Of a DNA stretch of 58,587 nucleotides, positions 1 to 9,500 are shown piece by piece. Source of the DNA: JADJOY01 sp016713535 [NCBI: Deltaproteobacteria bacterium] (lineage in GTDB: Bacteria; JADJOY01). The position numbers and the translations under genes were made by a program. Every line of letters starts with the position of its first letter. The first letter of the stretch is position 1. The notes beneath the pieces are model-generated. The model made no database searches. It saw nothing but the letters and a program-made list of their open reading frames with translations, and had not been told where the DNA came from. The stretch lies in contig JADJOY010000034.1 of assembly GCA_016713535.1 (NCBI GenBank), positions 1 through 58,587 of the forward strand. The letters run 5' to 3'.

Positions 1-269
1 ACCGCCGTCTCGATCGAGGCGTGCGCCGACATCATCACCACCGGCACCCGCGAGCCGCGGCGGATCTCCTTGAGCGCGTCGAGACCGTCCATGCCCGGGA
101 GCTTCACGTCGAGGAGGACCAGATCGGTGCCCGCCTTCTCGAGCATCGTGAGCGCAGTCTCGGCGTCGGGCGCATCCTCGACCCGATACGACTCGAACTT
201 GAGGAGCTGACCGAGCGACGTGCGAATGCCCTTCTCGTCGTCGACCACCAAGATGCGCTCACCGGTCAA
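1..269 (-). CDS. Response regulator, N-terminal receiver domain (cut by window edge)
   Basis: Only about the first 90 residues are present; the gene leaves the window at base 1. The visible part is a CheY-like receiver: acidic pair D10-D11 in ILVVDDEKGIR, phospho-acceptor D54 in VLLDVKLPGMDG, and the segment VVMMSAHASIETAV after the fourth strand. That last segment resembles NtrC/NtrX-type regulators, so an AAA+ sigma-54 activator and DNA-binding part may follow outside the window, but this is inference. The TTG start is chosen because a strong ribosome site (GGGGGGAGG) lies six bases upstream. It begins about 31 bases after the oppC-like permease stop on the same strand, so it may be cotranscribed with the peptide transporter. 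Confidence 0.85.
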   Translation of the reverse strand, partial: MTGERILVVDDEKGIRTSLGQLLKFESYRVEDAPDAETALTMLEKAGTDLVLLDVKLPGMDGLDALKEIRRGSRVPVVMMSAHASIETA

Positions 270-300
270 TGCGGACCTCCCCCCGAACAGCGTGTCTTGC

Positions 301-1182
301 TCAGCGACGACCCGCGCTCCTGGGATCCAGTACGTCACGTAGAGCATCCCCTAGCACGTTGAATGCCACTCCCGTCAGCACCAGCACCACCGCCGGCGCG
401 ACCAGCAGGTGGGGCGACGTCCGGTACACCAACCAGCCCTCGTTGACGAGCGTGCCCCAGCTCGCGGTGGGGGGACGTAGTCCCAGACCGAGGAAGCTGA
501 GCGTCGACTCGGCGAGGATCGTCGACGGGATCTGGAACGTGAGCGCGACGAGGATCGGCCCCATCAGGTTCGGCAACACGTGACGCACCAGGAGCCGACG
601 GCGGCTCGCGCCGAGGGCGCGCCCCGCCTCCACGAACGCCTCCTCGCGGACCCGCATGGTGAGCCCGCGCACCAGGCGCGCCTCCGAGGCCCACCCCACG
701 GACGCCAGCGCGAGCACGATGCCGAGCGGCTCCCGCCCGAGGAACAGCGTGAAGAGCGTGATCACCAGCAGATCGGGGAGCGAATACACCACCTCCACGA
801 GGCGCATGAGCGCCTCGTCCACCCACCCTCCCGCGTAGCCCGCGACCAACCCCACCCCGGTGCCGATCAGGAGCGCGGTGAGCGCCGTCGCCAGGCTCAC
901 GCCGAGCGACACCCGCCCGCCCGCGAGCACGCGCGCGAGCAGATCTCGTCCCAGTCGGTCGGTGCCCAGCCAGTGCTCCGCGCTCGGCCGCTCCATGGCC
1001 CGCACCGCATCCTGGTGCTCCGCCTTGCCGCCCTGAACCGCGGCCGCGCCGACGCAGGTGAGGCCGAGCAGCACCAGGAAGGCCGCCGCCGCCAGCCCGA
1101 GGCGATGGCCGAGAAGGCGCCGCCCGGCGTCGATCCACAGCCCCGACGTCGGGCGGCTCGCGGCCGCGGCGAGGGCGGTCAT
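301..1182 (-). CDS. oppC: ABC peptide transporter permease, OppC/DppC type
   Basis: Inner-membrane permease of an oligopeptide or dipeptide ABC importer, 293 residues, the usual size. It shows an N-terminal membrane helix (LGLAAAAFLVLLGLTCVGAA), the OppC-type entry motif HWLGTDRLGRDLLARVLAGG, and about five more helices. The EAA coupling loop is EAGRALGASRRRLLVRH, followed by the conserved TLSFLGLGLRPPTASWGTL. The ATG at 1182 overlaps the oppB stop as ATGA, which implies translational coupling and fixes the start; an in-frame start further upstream would run into oppB. No OppD or OppF ATPase gene is visible in the window. The exact peptide substrate cannot be told from sequence. Confidence 0.92.
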   Translation of the reverse strand: MTALAAAASRPTSGLWIDAGRRLLGHRLGLAAAAFLVLLGLTCVGAAAVQGGKAEHQDAVRAMERPSAEHWLGTDRLGRDLLARVLAGGRVSLGVSLATALTALLIGTGVGLVAGYAGGWVDEALMRLVEVVYSLPDLLVITLFTLFLGREPLGIVLALASVGWASEARLVRGLTMRVREEAFVEAGRALGASRRRLLVRHVLPNLMGPILVALTFQIPSTILAESTLSFLGLGLRPPTASWGTLVNEGWLVYRTSPHLLVAPAVVLVLTGVAFNVLGDALRDVLDPRSAGRR

Positions 1183-2118
1183 GCGCCCTTCCCTTCGAGC
1201 CGGATCCGCGGATCGAGCCACGCGGCGAGGATGTCGACCACCAGATTCGCGATCACCAGCGCGCTCGCGTACACGACGGTCACCGCCATCACCATCGGAT
1301 AGTCACGATCGATCACCGCGGTCACGAAGTGCCGCCCCGCGCCGGGCAACGCGAACATGTGCTCGACCACGAACGAGCCCGTGCAGAGCGTCGCGGCGAG
1401 CGGACCCAGCATGGTCACCATCGCCAGCAACGCCGGGCGGAGCTGGTGCTTGAGCAGCACCACCGCGGGCGAGAGCCCCTTGGCGCGGGCGGTCTGCACG
1501 AACTCCGCGGGTCTCGAGCTCGAAGAGCTCGGAGCGCGTGAGTCGCGCCAGATAAACGCCCGGCGCGAGCCCGAGGGTCACGACCGGCAGGATCGCGTAG
1601 CGGAAGCCCTCCCAGAGCGCGGGCGGGACCACGCCGAGGCGCATCGCGAACACCTCGATCAAGAGCACCGCGAGCACGAAGGACGGCATGCACATGCCGA
1701 CCACCAGCACCACCGCGAGCACCGCCGAGCCCACTCCCGAGCGCACGCTGTAAGCCGCGAGCCCGCCGCTCACGCCGAACAGCACCGCCACCAGGAGCCC
1801 CCCGGTCCCGAGCGTCGCCGAGACCGGCAGCCCCTCGCTCAGGATCTCGCCCACGCTCCGGCCCGGGAACCGTAGGCTCGGCCCGAAGTCCAGGTGCGCG
1901 AGGTCGACCAGGTAGTCGAGGTACTGCGTGGTGACGGGCGCGTCGAGGTGGTACTTGCGCTCGATGTTCGCCTTCACCTCGGGGGGAAGCTGCTTCTCGC
2001 GATCGAAGGGACCACCGGGAACCGAGCGCAGCAGGATGAACGTGGCCGTGGCCACCACGTAGACCACCGCGAGGCCCTGCGCGAGACGGCGCGCGACGAA
2101 CCGGACGAGCTCGCTCAC
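1179..2118 (-). CDS. oppB: ABC peptide transporter permease, OppB/DppB type (frame broken near 1508)
   Basis: Partner permease of OppC in a peptide importer. The N-terminal part (start ATG 2118, FVARRLAQGLAVVYVVATAT, then RSVPGGPFDREKQLPPE) is the classic OppB beginning. The C-terminal part (FVQTARAKGLS, then GSFVVEHMFALPGAGRHFV) lies in another frame. Upstream ends SELFELET and downstream resumes EFVQTARAKG; removing one G around 1508 joins them exactly and gives 312 residues, normal for OppB. A one-base insertion error in the assembly is therefore more likely than a true pseudogene. The gene lies 34 bases after oppA and overlaps oppC by four bases. Confidence 0.88.
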
Positions 2119-2152
2119 GGTGTCCCGCGCCGCTTTCGTGCCACGCGCGATC

Positions 2153-3796
2153 TCACGGGGCGGGCTGCTCGGGCATCGCGACCAGCGACATCCTCGAGAG
2201 GTCGATGAGGTCCATCGGGTTCGGCTCGTAACCCCGGAGGCGTGGAGAGATCAGCTCGTTCTGGGCGCGGGTGTAGAGGCACACGACCGGCACCTCTTCC
2301 TCGGTGAGGATCCGCTGCGCCTCGTCGTAGAGCGCGCGCCGCTTCTCGACGTCGGGCTCGGCCGCCGCGTGGGCGACCAGCTCGTCGTAGCGGGCGTTGC
2401 CCCACCGGGTCCAGTTGTTGCCGCTGTCGGTGGTGAACTGGGACATGAAGTTGTCGGGGTCGGCGAAGTCGGCCTGCCAGCCGAGTCGCCAGATCTCCGG
2501 CGGATCCGTCGACAGTGCGCGCAGGTAGACCTTCCACTCCTGGCTGTCGATCGTCACCTCGACGCCGAGGTTGCGACGCCACTGGGCGGCGAGGTTCTCG
2601 GACACCGCGCGGTAGTCCGGGTCCTCGTTGTACGCGAGGTCGGCACGTGGAAAGCCCTTGCCGCCCGGAAAGCCGGCCTCGGCGAGGAGGCTGCGGGCCC
2701 GTTCGGGGTCGTAGCCGAGGCCGATGCCGGGCGCGTAGCCGAGCAGGCCGGGCGGGATCCACGAGGTGGTGGGCACCTGCCCTCCGCGGAGCACGCGCGG
2801 CAGTTCGCTACGATCGATCGCCAGCGACAGCGCCTTGCGAACGCGCACGTCGTCGAAGGGCTTCTTACCCACGTTGAAGCCGTAGTAGACGCCGTAGAAC
2901 TGCGGCTTCGAGTGGAGCCGCGGGTCGTCCTGGTAGGCCGGCAGGTCCTGGCCGGTCAGCTCGATCCAGTCGAGCTTGCCGGTCTCGAGGAGGTTGAGCC
3001 CTGTCGACTTGGTCGCGACGACGAACGCCTCGACCCGCTCGATCGCGGGCGGACCGAGCCGGTAGTGCGGGTTGGCGGTGAGCACCAGGCGGTAGTCGTG
3101 GCGCCAGCTCTCGAGGCGGTAGGCGCCGTTGCCGACGAGGTGCTCGGGCGACGTCCAGCGATCCCCGTACGCCTCCACCACGTCCTGGCGCACCGGGAAG
3201 GTGTTCATCATCTCGGCGATCGCGGGCAGCGTCACCAGCGGTTTGGTGAGGCGGACCTCGAAGGTGAGCGGATCGGGCGCGGCCACGCCGAGCGCCTCGA
3301 GCGGCAGCTTGCCGGCGTTCACGTCCTTGGCGTTCTCGAGGTCGTACAGGATGTAGGCGTATTCGGCGGCGACGTCGGGATCGATCAGGCGCCGCCACGC
3401 GTACACGAAGTCGGCGGCGCTGACCGGCTTGCCGTCGCTCCAGCGCGAGCGCGGATCGAGGTGGAAGACGTAGACCTTGCCGTCCTCCCGGGTCTCCCAC
3501 GAGCGCGCCACCGCCGGCAGCGTGCCGCCGTCGGGCGCGAGCTTGGTGAGCCCCTCGAAGAGGTTCGTCACCATGTGGAAGGAGGTGACGTCCTGAGCGA
3601 GCTGCGGGTCGAGGCTCGGCGGCTCGGTGTCGAGCGGCATCTTCAGCGTGGCCACGCTCGCGGCCGCCTCGCGCTCGTCACAACCGGCGACCAGCGGCAC
3701 GCTCGAGGCCAGCAGCGCGACGACGGCCCACGAGAGCGCGAGCCGCGCTCCCGTCGCCCTTCGCTCCACCTCGCTCGCCGTGTGTCGCGCATCCAT
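2153..3796 (-). CDS. oppA: Oligopeptide-binding lipoprotein, OppA/SBP family 5
   Basis: Extracytoplasmic solute-binding protein that delivers peptides to the OppBC permease. From ATG 3796 it is 547 residues, with a lipoprotein signal peptide ending LLASSVPLVAGC (Cys39 acylated). Family 5 features follow in order: EPPSLDPQLAQD, NLFEGLTKL, the motif around WSDGKPVSAADFVYAWRRL, NPHYRLGPPAIERVE, VRVRKALSLAIDR, and the late EIWRLGWQADFADPDNF. An alternative ATG 20 codons upstream (3856) lacks a ribosome site, while 3796 has GTGAGG nine bases upstream. It is first in the minus-strand order oppA-oppB-oppC-response regulator. OppA-like rather than DppA-like is judged from size and the YAWRRL motif. 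Confidence 0.92.
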   Translation of the reverse strand: MDARHTASEVERRATGARLALSWAVVALLASSVPLVAGCDEREAAASVATLKMPLDTEPPSLDPQLAQDVTSFHMVTNLFEGLTKLAPDGGTLPAVARSWETREDGKVYVFHLDPRSRWSDGKPVSAADFVYAWRRLIDPDVAAEYAYILYDLENAKDVNAGKLPLEALGVAAPDPLTFEVRLTKPLVTLPAIAEMMNTFPVRQDVVEAYGDRWTSPEHLVGNGAYRLESWRHDYRLVLTANPHYRLGPPAIERVEAFVVATKSTGLNLLETGKLDWIELTGQDLPAYQDDPRLHSKPQFYGVYYGFNVGKKPFDDVRVRKALSLAIDRSELPRVLRGGQVPTTSWIPPGLLGYAPGIGLGYDPERARSLLAEAGFPGGKGFPRADLAYNEDPDYRAVSENLAAQWRRNLGVEVTIDSQEWKVYLRALSTDPPEIWRLGWQADFADPDNFMSQFTTDSGNNWTRWGNARYDELVAHAAAEPDVEKRRALYDEAQRILTEEEVPVVCLYTRAQNELISPRLRGYEPNPMDLIDLSRMSLVAMPEQPAP

Positions 3797-3877
3797 CCGA
3801 TCGGCCTCACGCTCCGCCGGTGTCCGCGGCGGTCGCGGCGCCGATTCTAGCGGCATTTCAGGCCGCGAGCGGACCGT

Positions 3878-5023
3878 TCAGCGCGCCGCGGCGCCGCCCG
3901 ACGAGCTCCCCGCGCCGGACGGGGCCGGCGCCGTGACCGCGCTCGTGACGGTGGGGACCGCTCGATAGCGCAGCATCCCGGCGCGAGCCTCGATCGCCAC
4001 GGTGGTGGTCTGCGCCGGTCCGACCGCGAGCGGGACGGTGACGGTCTCGCTCTCGACGACGTCGCCCGACGCGGAGCGCTTGCGGTAGGCGAACGTGAGG
4101 GTGTGGTTGCCCGGGTCCGTCACCGTGTCGAGGAGCGTGCTCGGCGCCGCGCACGGAAGGTCACCGCCGGACGCGCCGAGATCGATCGCCTTGCCGTCGA
4201 GCTCCGCCTTCGCCACCACCAGCGCCCGGCAGTACGCGGGGGCGAGGCCGCCGCGAAGCTCGATCCGGAGGTGGGTCGCCGCGCGGATGCGGGCCGCCTC
4301 GGCGCGGGCCCGATCGGCCGCCAGCCGCTCCTCGCGGTCCTGCGCCACGAGCTTGTCGACCCAGCCGCGCATCGCTTCCTCGATGCCGCGGATGGTGCTC
4401 GCGTTCACGTAGGCGCCACCGCCCGCCTCGGCGAGGCAGGCGAGCTGCTGCTCGGCTTCGGTCTCGGACACGGCCAGTCCGATCACGAAGACCTGCGGGC
4501 CGTCGCTGCCGCGCCACGACTTGAGGGCGTCACAGGCGTTGGCCGCGCAACCGTCGGCGCCGTCGGCGAACACCACGACCACGCGCTTGCCATCCGAACG
4601 CGCGAGCTCGCCGCCGGCGCGCTTCACCGCCTCGACGATCGGCGAGAGGCCGCGCGGGTTGAGGCTCCCCAGCACGTCGAGCACCGCCGTGCCGTCGGCG
4701 GGGCCGAGCGGCACCGGCACGTCGACGTTGTCGCACCCCGACGCGGCGAGCGCGCCGAACGTGGTCATCCCCACCCGCACGTCCTGGCGGGCTATGCGGT
4801 CGAGCACGGCACGCAGCCCCTCGCGCACCACGATCGTCTTGGGGAGCCCGCCGAGCTGCCCCCACATGCTGCCGGAAGCGTCGACCACCAGCTCGACGGC
4901 GAGCTGCGCCTGCGCCGGCCGTGGCAGAGCCGCGGTCATCGCCGCGACGAGCACGGCCCACGGCCTGAACACCCGCCATGCCGCTCGCGAGCTCGACCTC
5001 ACGCTGCGCCTCGGCCGGGACAC
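3878..5023 (-). CDS. Secreted von Willebrand factor A domain protein
   Basis: 381 residues with a Sec-type signal peptide (hydrophobic AVLVAAMTAALP, cleavage likely after PAQAQ) and one VWA domain over roughly residues 40-210. The metal-ion site is complete: DASGSM for the first loop, MTTFG for the threonine loop, and FADGADG for the late aspartate. A helical, Ala/Glu/Arg-rich segment follows (RLAADRARAEAARIRA), then a beta-rich C-terminal region and a Ser/Gly/Ala tail. VWA domains bind partner proteins through Mg2+; the partner here is unknown. The GTG start sits two bases after the stop of the DUF4321-like gene, so the two are probably translated together. Similar stand-alone secreted VWA proteins are common in Myxococcota. 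Confidence 0.8.
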   Translation of the reverse strand: MSRPRRSVRSSSRAAWRVFRPWAVLVAAMTAALPRPAQAQLAVELVVDASGSMWGQLGGLPKTIVVREGLRAVLDRIARQDVRVGMTTFGALAASGCDNVDVPVPLGPADGTAVLDVLGSLNPRGLSPIVEAVKRAGGELARSDGKRVVVVFADGADGCAANACDALKSWRGSDGPQVFVIGLAVSETEAEQQLACLAEAGGGAYVNASTIRGIEEAMRGWVDKLVAQDREERLAADRARAEAARIRAATHLRIELRGGLAPAYCRALVVAKAELDGKAIDLGASGGDLPCAAPSTLLDTVTDPGNHTLTFAYRKRSASGDVVESETVTVPLAVGPAQTTTVAIEARAGMLRYRAVPTVTSAVTAPAPSGAGSSSGGAAAR

Positions 5024-5025
5024 GT

Positions 5026-5307
5026 TCAGGCGCGCCGCACCACCACCAGCGCCAGGATCATGAGCAAGAGCCCGACTCCGTTGATGTGCACGTGGAAGCC
5101 GAACGTGAAGTCCAGCACCCAGAAGTCGAAGCGCGTGGGCTCCATGCCGAACGGCTGGCGTCCCGCGATGATGTCGTGAAGGAGGCCTTGGCCGGGGAGC
5201 AGTGAGCCGATGCCCTGCCCGAGGCCGGTGCCGAGCACACCGGACAGCAAGAGCACGCCCAGCGTGACCCCCAGGCCGGGACCACGTCGTCGATCGTCAC
5301 CGAACAT
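5026..5307 (-). CDS. Small two-helix membrane protein, DUF4321-like
   Basis: 93 residues with two membrane segments: LGVTLGVLLLSGVLGTGLGQ near the start and INGVGLLLMILALVVVR at the end. The motif between them, FDFWVLDFTFGFHVHING, and the overall size match the DUF4321 family of short proteins of unknown function, often seen near cell-division or cell-envelope genes. The family assignment is by eye, from the pattern of Gly-rich helix, short loop, then an 'xLxFGFxxxIN' segment. It lies directly upstream of the VWA gene on the same strand. No function is claimed. Confidence 0.65.
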   Translation of the reverse strand: MFGDDRRRGPGLGVTLGVLLLSGVLGTGLGQGIGSLLPGQGLLHDIIAGRQPFGMEPTRFDFWVLDFTFGFHVHINGVGLLLMILALVVVRRA

Positions 5308-5474
5308 GAGAGAAGGGCGCTCCTGCGCCGCCGAGACGGGAGGACGGCGCGCGAGATCGACGCGCCATCGCGAAGGCGGCCCGTGCTATCACGCGCCGAA
5401 AAGCGATGTCAACGAACGCCGCGGTCGATCGGCCGGCAACGCGGCCGTCTGCGGGACCCCGAGGGCGGCGCTCG

Positions 5475-5837
5475 TCACGCGGTGTCGAGGGCGCGGCTCG
5501 TGCCCCTCAGCGCGACGGGATCACGGGGCGCGTGAGGTGCGCGCTGCCGAACCGGGCTCGATCGGTACCGTCGCTGGTTCCTGCGCGGCGGACGATGACA
5601 CGACCGGCGCGACCGCGCGCATCGTTCGCCCGCCCGGCCTCGGTTCAGGATATCGCCGTGCTTGCGGTTGCAGTCCTTCGCGGTCGCGTCCACCCGGCGC
5701 TTCCCCTTGCACTTCTAGACGGGTTCGCAGCGGAACTTCGCGAGGCGCCGCTGCGGCGCGCCCTGCGCTTGCGCGCTCGCCGCCACGAACGGTCCCGCGG
5801 CCGCCACCGCGATCACGGTCCCCACGCACCGTGTCAT
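5475..5837 (-). pseudogene. Possible short secreted basic peptide interrupted by an in-frame TAG
   Basis: ATG 5837 opens MTRCVGTVIAVAAAGPF and VAASAQAQ, a good Sec signal peptide with an AQA-type cleavage site. The frame continues GAPQRRLAKFRCEPV and meets TAG at 5715-5717. The same frame then reads KCKGKRRVDATAKDCNRKHG before becoming Arg-rich, low-quality sequence that stops at 5475. The cysteine/lysine-rich stretch after the TAG looks like protein, so either a one-base error created the stop or the gene is broken. Upstream bases GACGGGTGAG give only a weak ribosome site. I do not recognise the family; it could also be chance. Confidence 0.3.
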
Positions 5838-5927
5838 CTCACCCGTCGCCGCTGGCCCGTCGACCGGCGCCGCCGCAGGCGGTCGGGGGCTGGCCGGGTC
5901 TCCTCGACCGTGGAACCCAGAACGGAA

Positions 5928-5955
5928 CCGGGCCCGTGGTGACCCACGGGCCCGG
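5928..5955 (-). terminator. Rho-independent-type terminator after pilX-like 1
   Basis: A perfect 12-base stem (CCGGGCCCGTGG paired with CCACGGGCCCGG) with a four-base loop TGAC, 35 bases beyond the pilX-like stop. Read on the minus strand, the bases after the stem are TTCCGTTCTG, moderately T-rich. It probably ends the pilX-pilY1-pilX transcript. Confidence 0.7.
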
Positions 5956-5989
5956 CCTACCCCGCGCGGGGCTTGCACCTTCGCGCGCG

Positions 5990-6562
5990 TCAGCCGCTGT
6001 AGAAGTTGAGGCTGTAGACCTGGCTCACGAGCTGCGAGATCGTGACGTTGCCGACGCCCCCGTGCGTCGACACGGACTGCAGCTCGAACGTGTACTTCAC
6101 GGTCTTGCCTGCCTCCTCACCGGTCTGGCGAGTCTGGAAGCTCACCGAGCCCGGCAGCGTCGCAACCTGGAACCACACCCGCGTCTTGCCGCTGTTCACG
6201 GTCATGTCCGGGGTGATGGATTGGAAGTTCTTCACGGTCGAGCTGCCGTTGCTGCCGAGGCCACCGAAGTTGCGGATGTTCCAGTAGCCCGTGTCCGTCG
6301 ACGTGGCGATCGCGGCTGCGTTGGCGCGTTGCGGCGGGCCGAAGTACTGCTTGCTCCGGAACCAGCTCCGGCCGGACTGCAACCCGGCGTCGGCGCCGAA
6401 GATCGCCGCCTGCTTCGCGACCTCGCGCCCCACCGAGGCGACGTCGCGCTGGCTCGAGGTCATGAGCCCGGTGGCCGCGAAGGTCAGCGCCACCAGGATC
6501 AACAGCACCAGCACCAGGGCGACGCCCGACTCGCCGTTGAGCTTTCTTGCCTGAGGTTTCAT
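5990..6562 (-). CDS. Type IV pilus PilX-like minor pilin assembly protein
   Basis: 190 residues from ATG 6562, which has GGAGAA five bases upstream. The N-terminus KLNGESGVALVLVLLILVAL has the Gly/Glu-containing start and the 20-residue hydrophobic helix of PilX N-terminal domains, followed by the typical TSSQRDVA...GREVAKQAAIFGADAGLQSG pattern. The remainder is a beta-rich globular pilin-like body without enough identity to name it further. In Pseudomonas-type systems PilX is a minor pilin that helps prime the pilus and present PilY1 at the tip; that role is assigned by family. It follows pilY1 by 35 bases on the same strand and is the last gene of the pilus block. Confidence 0.82.
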   Translation of the reverse strand: MKPQARKLNGESGVALVLVLLILVALTFAATGLMTSSQRDVASVGREVAKQAAIFGADAGLQSGRSWFRSKQYFGPPQRANAAAIATSTDTGYWNIRNFGGLGSNGSSTVKNFQSITPDMTVNSGKTRVWFQVATLPGSVSFQTRQTGEEAGKTVKYTFELQSVSTHGGVGNVTISQLVSQVYSLNFYSG

Positions 6563-6597
6563 GGTCGTTCTCCGTGTGTCCGGTGCGGATCGGTTCG

Positions 6598-9500
6598 TCA
6601 GCGGTTGAGGATCTTCCAGCGGTCGGCCGTCACCGCCGACCCGCCCGTGCTGATCTTGACGGGGTGCAACTGGGTGTCGCTGGTCTGCACGATCAAGGTC
6701 TGACGCTCGGCGTCCATCACGGGCTGCGACGGAACGCCCGTGCCCAGCGTCACGGCGCGCGCCGGCTGACCGCTGCGCACGTCCGAGCTGTCGACGACTC
6801 CGTCGTTGTTGATGTCGAGCACCGGGGCGCCCAACGGGCTGCCGGTCGACGCGTTCACCGCCATCAAGGTCGCGAGACCACCGAGGTCGCAAACTTGCGC
6901 CGTGGGCGTGAAGACGGTCACGAAGTAGATCCCGTTCGTCAGCACGCCTGGATAGAGCACGCGCGCGCCGGCCGCGGTGTTGCCGCTACCCGGCTCGCCG
7001 TTGGCGTCCAGCTTGAGGTCGATGTACCAGCCGGACGTGAGCAGGGTGGTCGACGAGCTGCCCGTCGACGAGTTGGTCGCGTTGGTGAGGTTCGCGTCGG
7101 CCACCAGCGCGGTCGAGGGGGTGCCGCTGCGTGTGCCGACGTCGAGAACCGCGTAGAGGCGCTGGACGTTGACGTCGCTGATGTCCGCCGAGACCTCGTA
7201 CTTGCCGGTACCGAAGTAGGCGATCACGCCCGTGTCGCTCACGGTCTTCGAGCGAAACGCCAGGACCGGCCGATCCGTGATGGGCCGCGTGGAGCCGGCG
7301 CTGTAGATCAGCTGGGTCGGGTTGGTGGTCTGGCCGACGTCCCAGCGCCAGAGCTTCCTTGGCGATCGCCGACGTACACGCGATCGGTGGCCTGGTCGCC
7401 GGTCATGTCGATGTTGGCCGGATCGGTCAGGCCGTTGCCGGAGTCGTCGGCGGGGTCGACGTTGAACAGGCGCGTCGAGTCCGAGAGGCCGGTCTCGAGC
7501 GCGATGTTGAAGAGGTACGCATCGCCGTCCGAGTTGTTGATCCCCGACGGGATGGTCGCGAACCACGAGGTCGTGGAGGTCGGGAACGTGCCACCGTTCA
7601 GGAGGTGCACCGCGGGCCGCGCGCGGGCCTCACCGAGGCGCGCCTCGGCGAGCGTGGCCGGCACCGCGAAGTTGCTCGGGTTCGGCCACTGCCACAGCAC
7701 CACCGGCGGGTTGGGGGCGTTGGCGGGGCCGGGGTCCGTGACGTCGAGCGCGATGTAGCCGCCATGCGCTCCCGCGCCCACCACCAGCACCGTGTGCCAA
7801 GCCGCCGCGGCACCGTCGACGCCGAAGTAGGCGTCGACGACGCGCGGGCTGCCGTCGAACGTGAAGCGGTGGCAGTAGTTCGGATCGGTCAGGTACTGCT
7901 TGAACACCGGCAGGTTCCAGTTGGGGACCAGCGCCCACCGCTCGGCGCCGGTGGCCGCGTCGAAGGCGTGCAGCATGCCGTCGTTGGAAGCCACGTAGAT
8001 CACCGTCGAACGGGTCTCGTAGGTCGAGTAGAAGGATTGATAGCTCGACTGGGGGTAGAAGAACGGCGGTGCGCCCACCACCACCGGGTTCGAGTTGATG
8101 ATGTCGCCGAGCTTCCACACCTGGCCGTCCTGGTCGGCGTCGCGGGTGCGGTACCCGAATCCATCGGTGCCGCGCACCCAGTTGATGAGGTTCGAGCCCT
8201 CGGTCGAGGTCGCCGCGCCCAGGTAGCTGCGCAGCGTCGCCTCGTTGGCCACCGTGAAGTCGATGCGATCGTCGATCCGCGTGTCGGCATCCGCCCCGTC
8301 GATGACCGCGAAGATGTTGCGGGTCGACGCCGCTCGGGACTCGAGCAGGTCGCCGGCCTTCCAGATCGGCGTGGCGGTGGTCGTGTAGGGAAGCGCGAAT
8401 CCCTTGAGCTGACCGTTCCAGGAGACCGTCTCGAAGTTCGCGGGCACCAGGATGTCGGTGCCGACGCCCGAGGTGGACACGACCGCCGCGGAGGTCGCCG
8501 AGGCGCTGCGCTCGAGGATCGACTTGGTGACGTTCGCGAAGGCCTGGATCAGCCCCGCCTCGTCGGCGGCCGGGTAGAACTCGCCACCGCCGCCGGTGGC
8601 GGCGTCGGTGAGGAAGTCGGCGGCGCTCACGACGTCCTCGGCGAAGCCGATGGTGTAGATGTCCATCTTCTGGCGTCCGCCCAGGCTCGAGCTGAGGTCG
8701 ACCTCCTTGTTGACGCAGTCCGCGTAGTCGTCGAACGCGTCGTTGTCGTCGTCGCTGCCCTCGCGGGCCAGGTCGCCGTGATCGTTGGTGCAGTAGGAGC
8801 TGATGCTGGGCGCCGCGTCGGTGCGCGTGCTGCCGAGCTCCTTCATGTCGTCGTCGGTCGGGAAGCCGTCGGTGGCCACGACGGTGAAGTTCGGCTGGCA
8901 CGAGTACGCGATCGGGCTCGCGTAGTTGCCGCCGCCCGGGTTCGGCAGCGTCCCCTGGAAGTACTTCACCGCGTCGCGAAGCTGGTCGGCGAGCTCGGTC
9001 GAGCCGAACGAGTTCATCATCATGCCGGTCTGCGTGAAGGTCGGCGGGTTGGCAGTGAACGCCGAATCCCAGCCGACGGTGCCGCTGTAGTTGCGAAGCG
9101 CGTTGACCACGTTGGTGGCGCTGGCCACCGAGTCGACCCCGTTGATCTGCGCGGTCAAGAGCCCGCCGAGCCCCGCGGGGCCGGGCAGCGTGCCGCTCCG
9201 GCGCACCACGAAGTTCATGAGACCCCAGTTGATCTGCGTCTGGGTCGAGTTCACCAGGTTGCGCAGCACCTGGCGCGCGACGTCGTCACGGCTCTTGCGG
9301 CCGTGGAGGTAGTTCAGGAACTTGCCCTGGAAGAGAGTCTCGACGTTCGTGTAACCGGGCTGGGGCGTGGTCTTGCATGGGTCGGTGGCGTTGAGCTGAC
9401 GACCCTGGGCGTTGGTCATGTCGGGGTTGGCGATGCCCTTGCCGTCCGCCCAGCAGTTGCTCGGGTTCGAGATCCCCTGGTCGTTGTAGCGGGGGACCTT

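Larger units (their letters stand above)
5308..5989. other. Gene-poor interval between the pilus block and the DUF4321-like gene
   Basis: About 680 bases without a convincing long gene. It holds the probable pilX terminator (5928-5955) and a possible short secreted peptide with an internal TAG (5475-5837). The rest has open frames on both strands only because of high GC; none shows a recognisable domain or a start with a good ribosome site. Confidence 0.5.
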
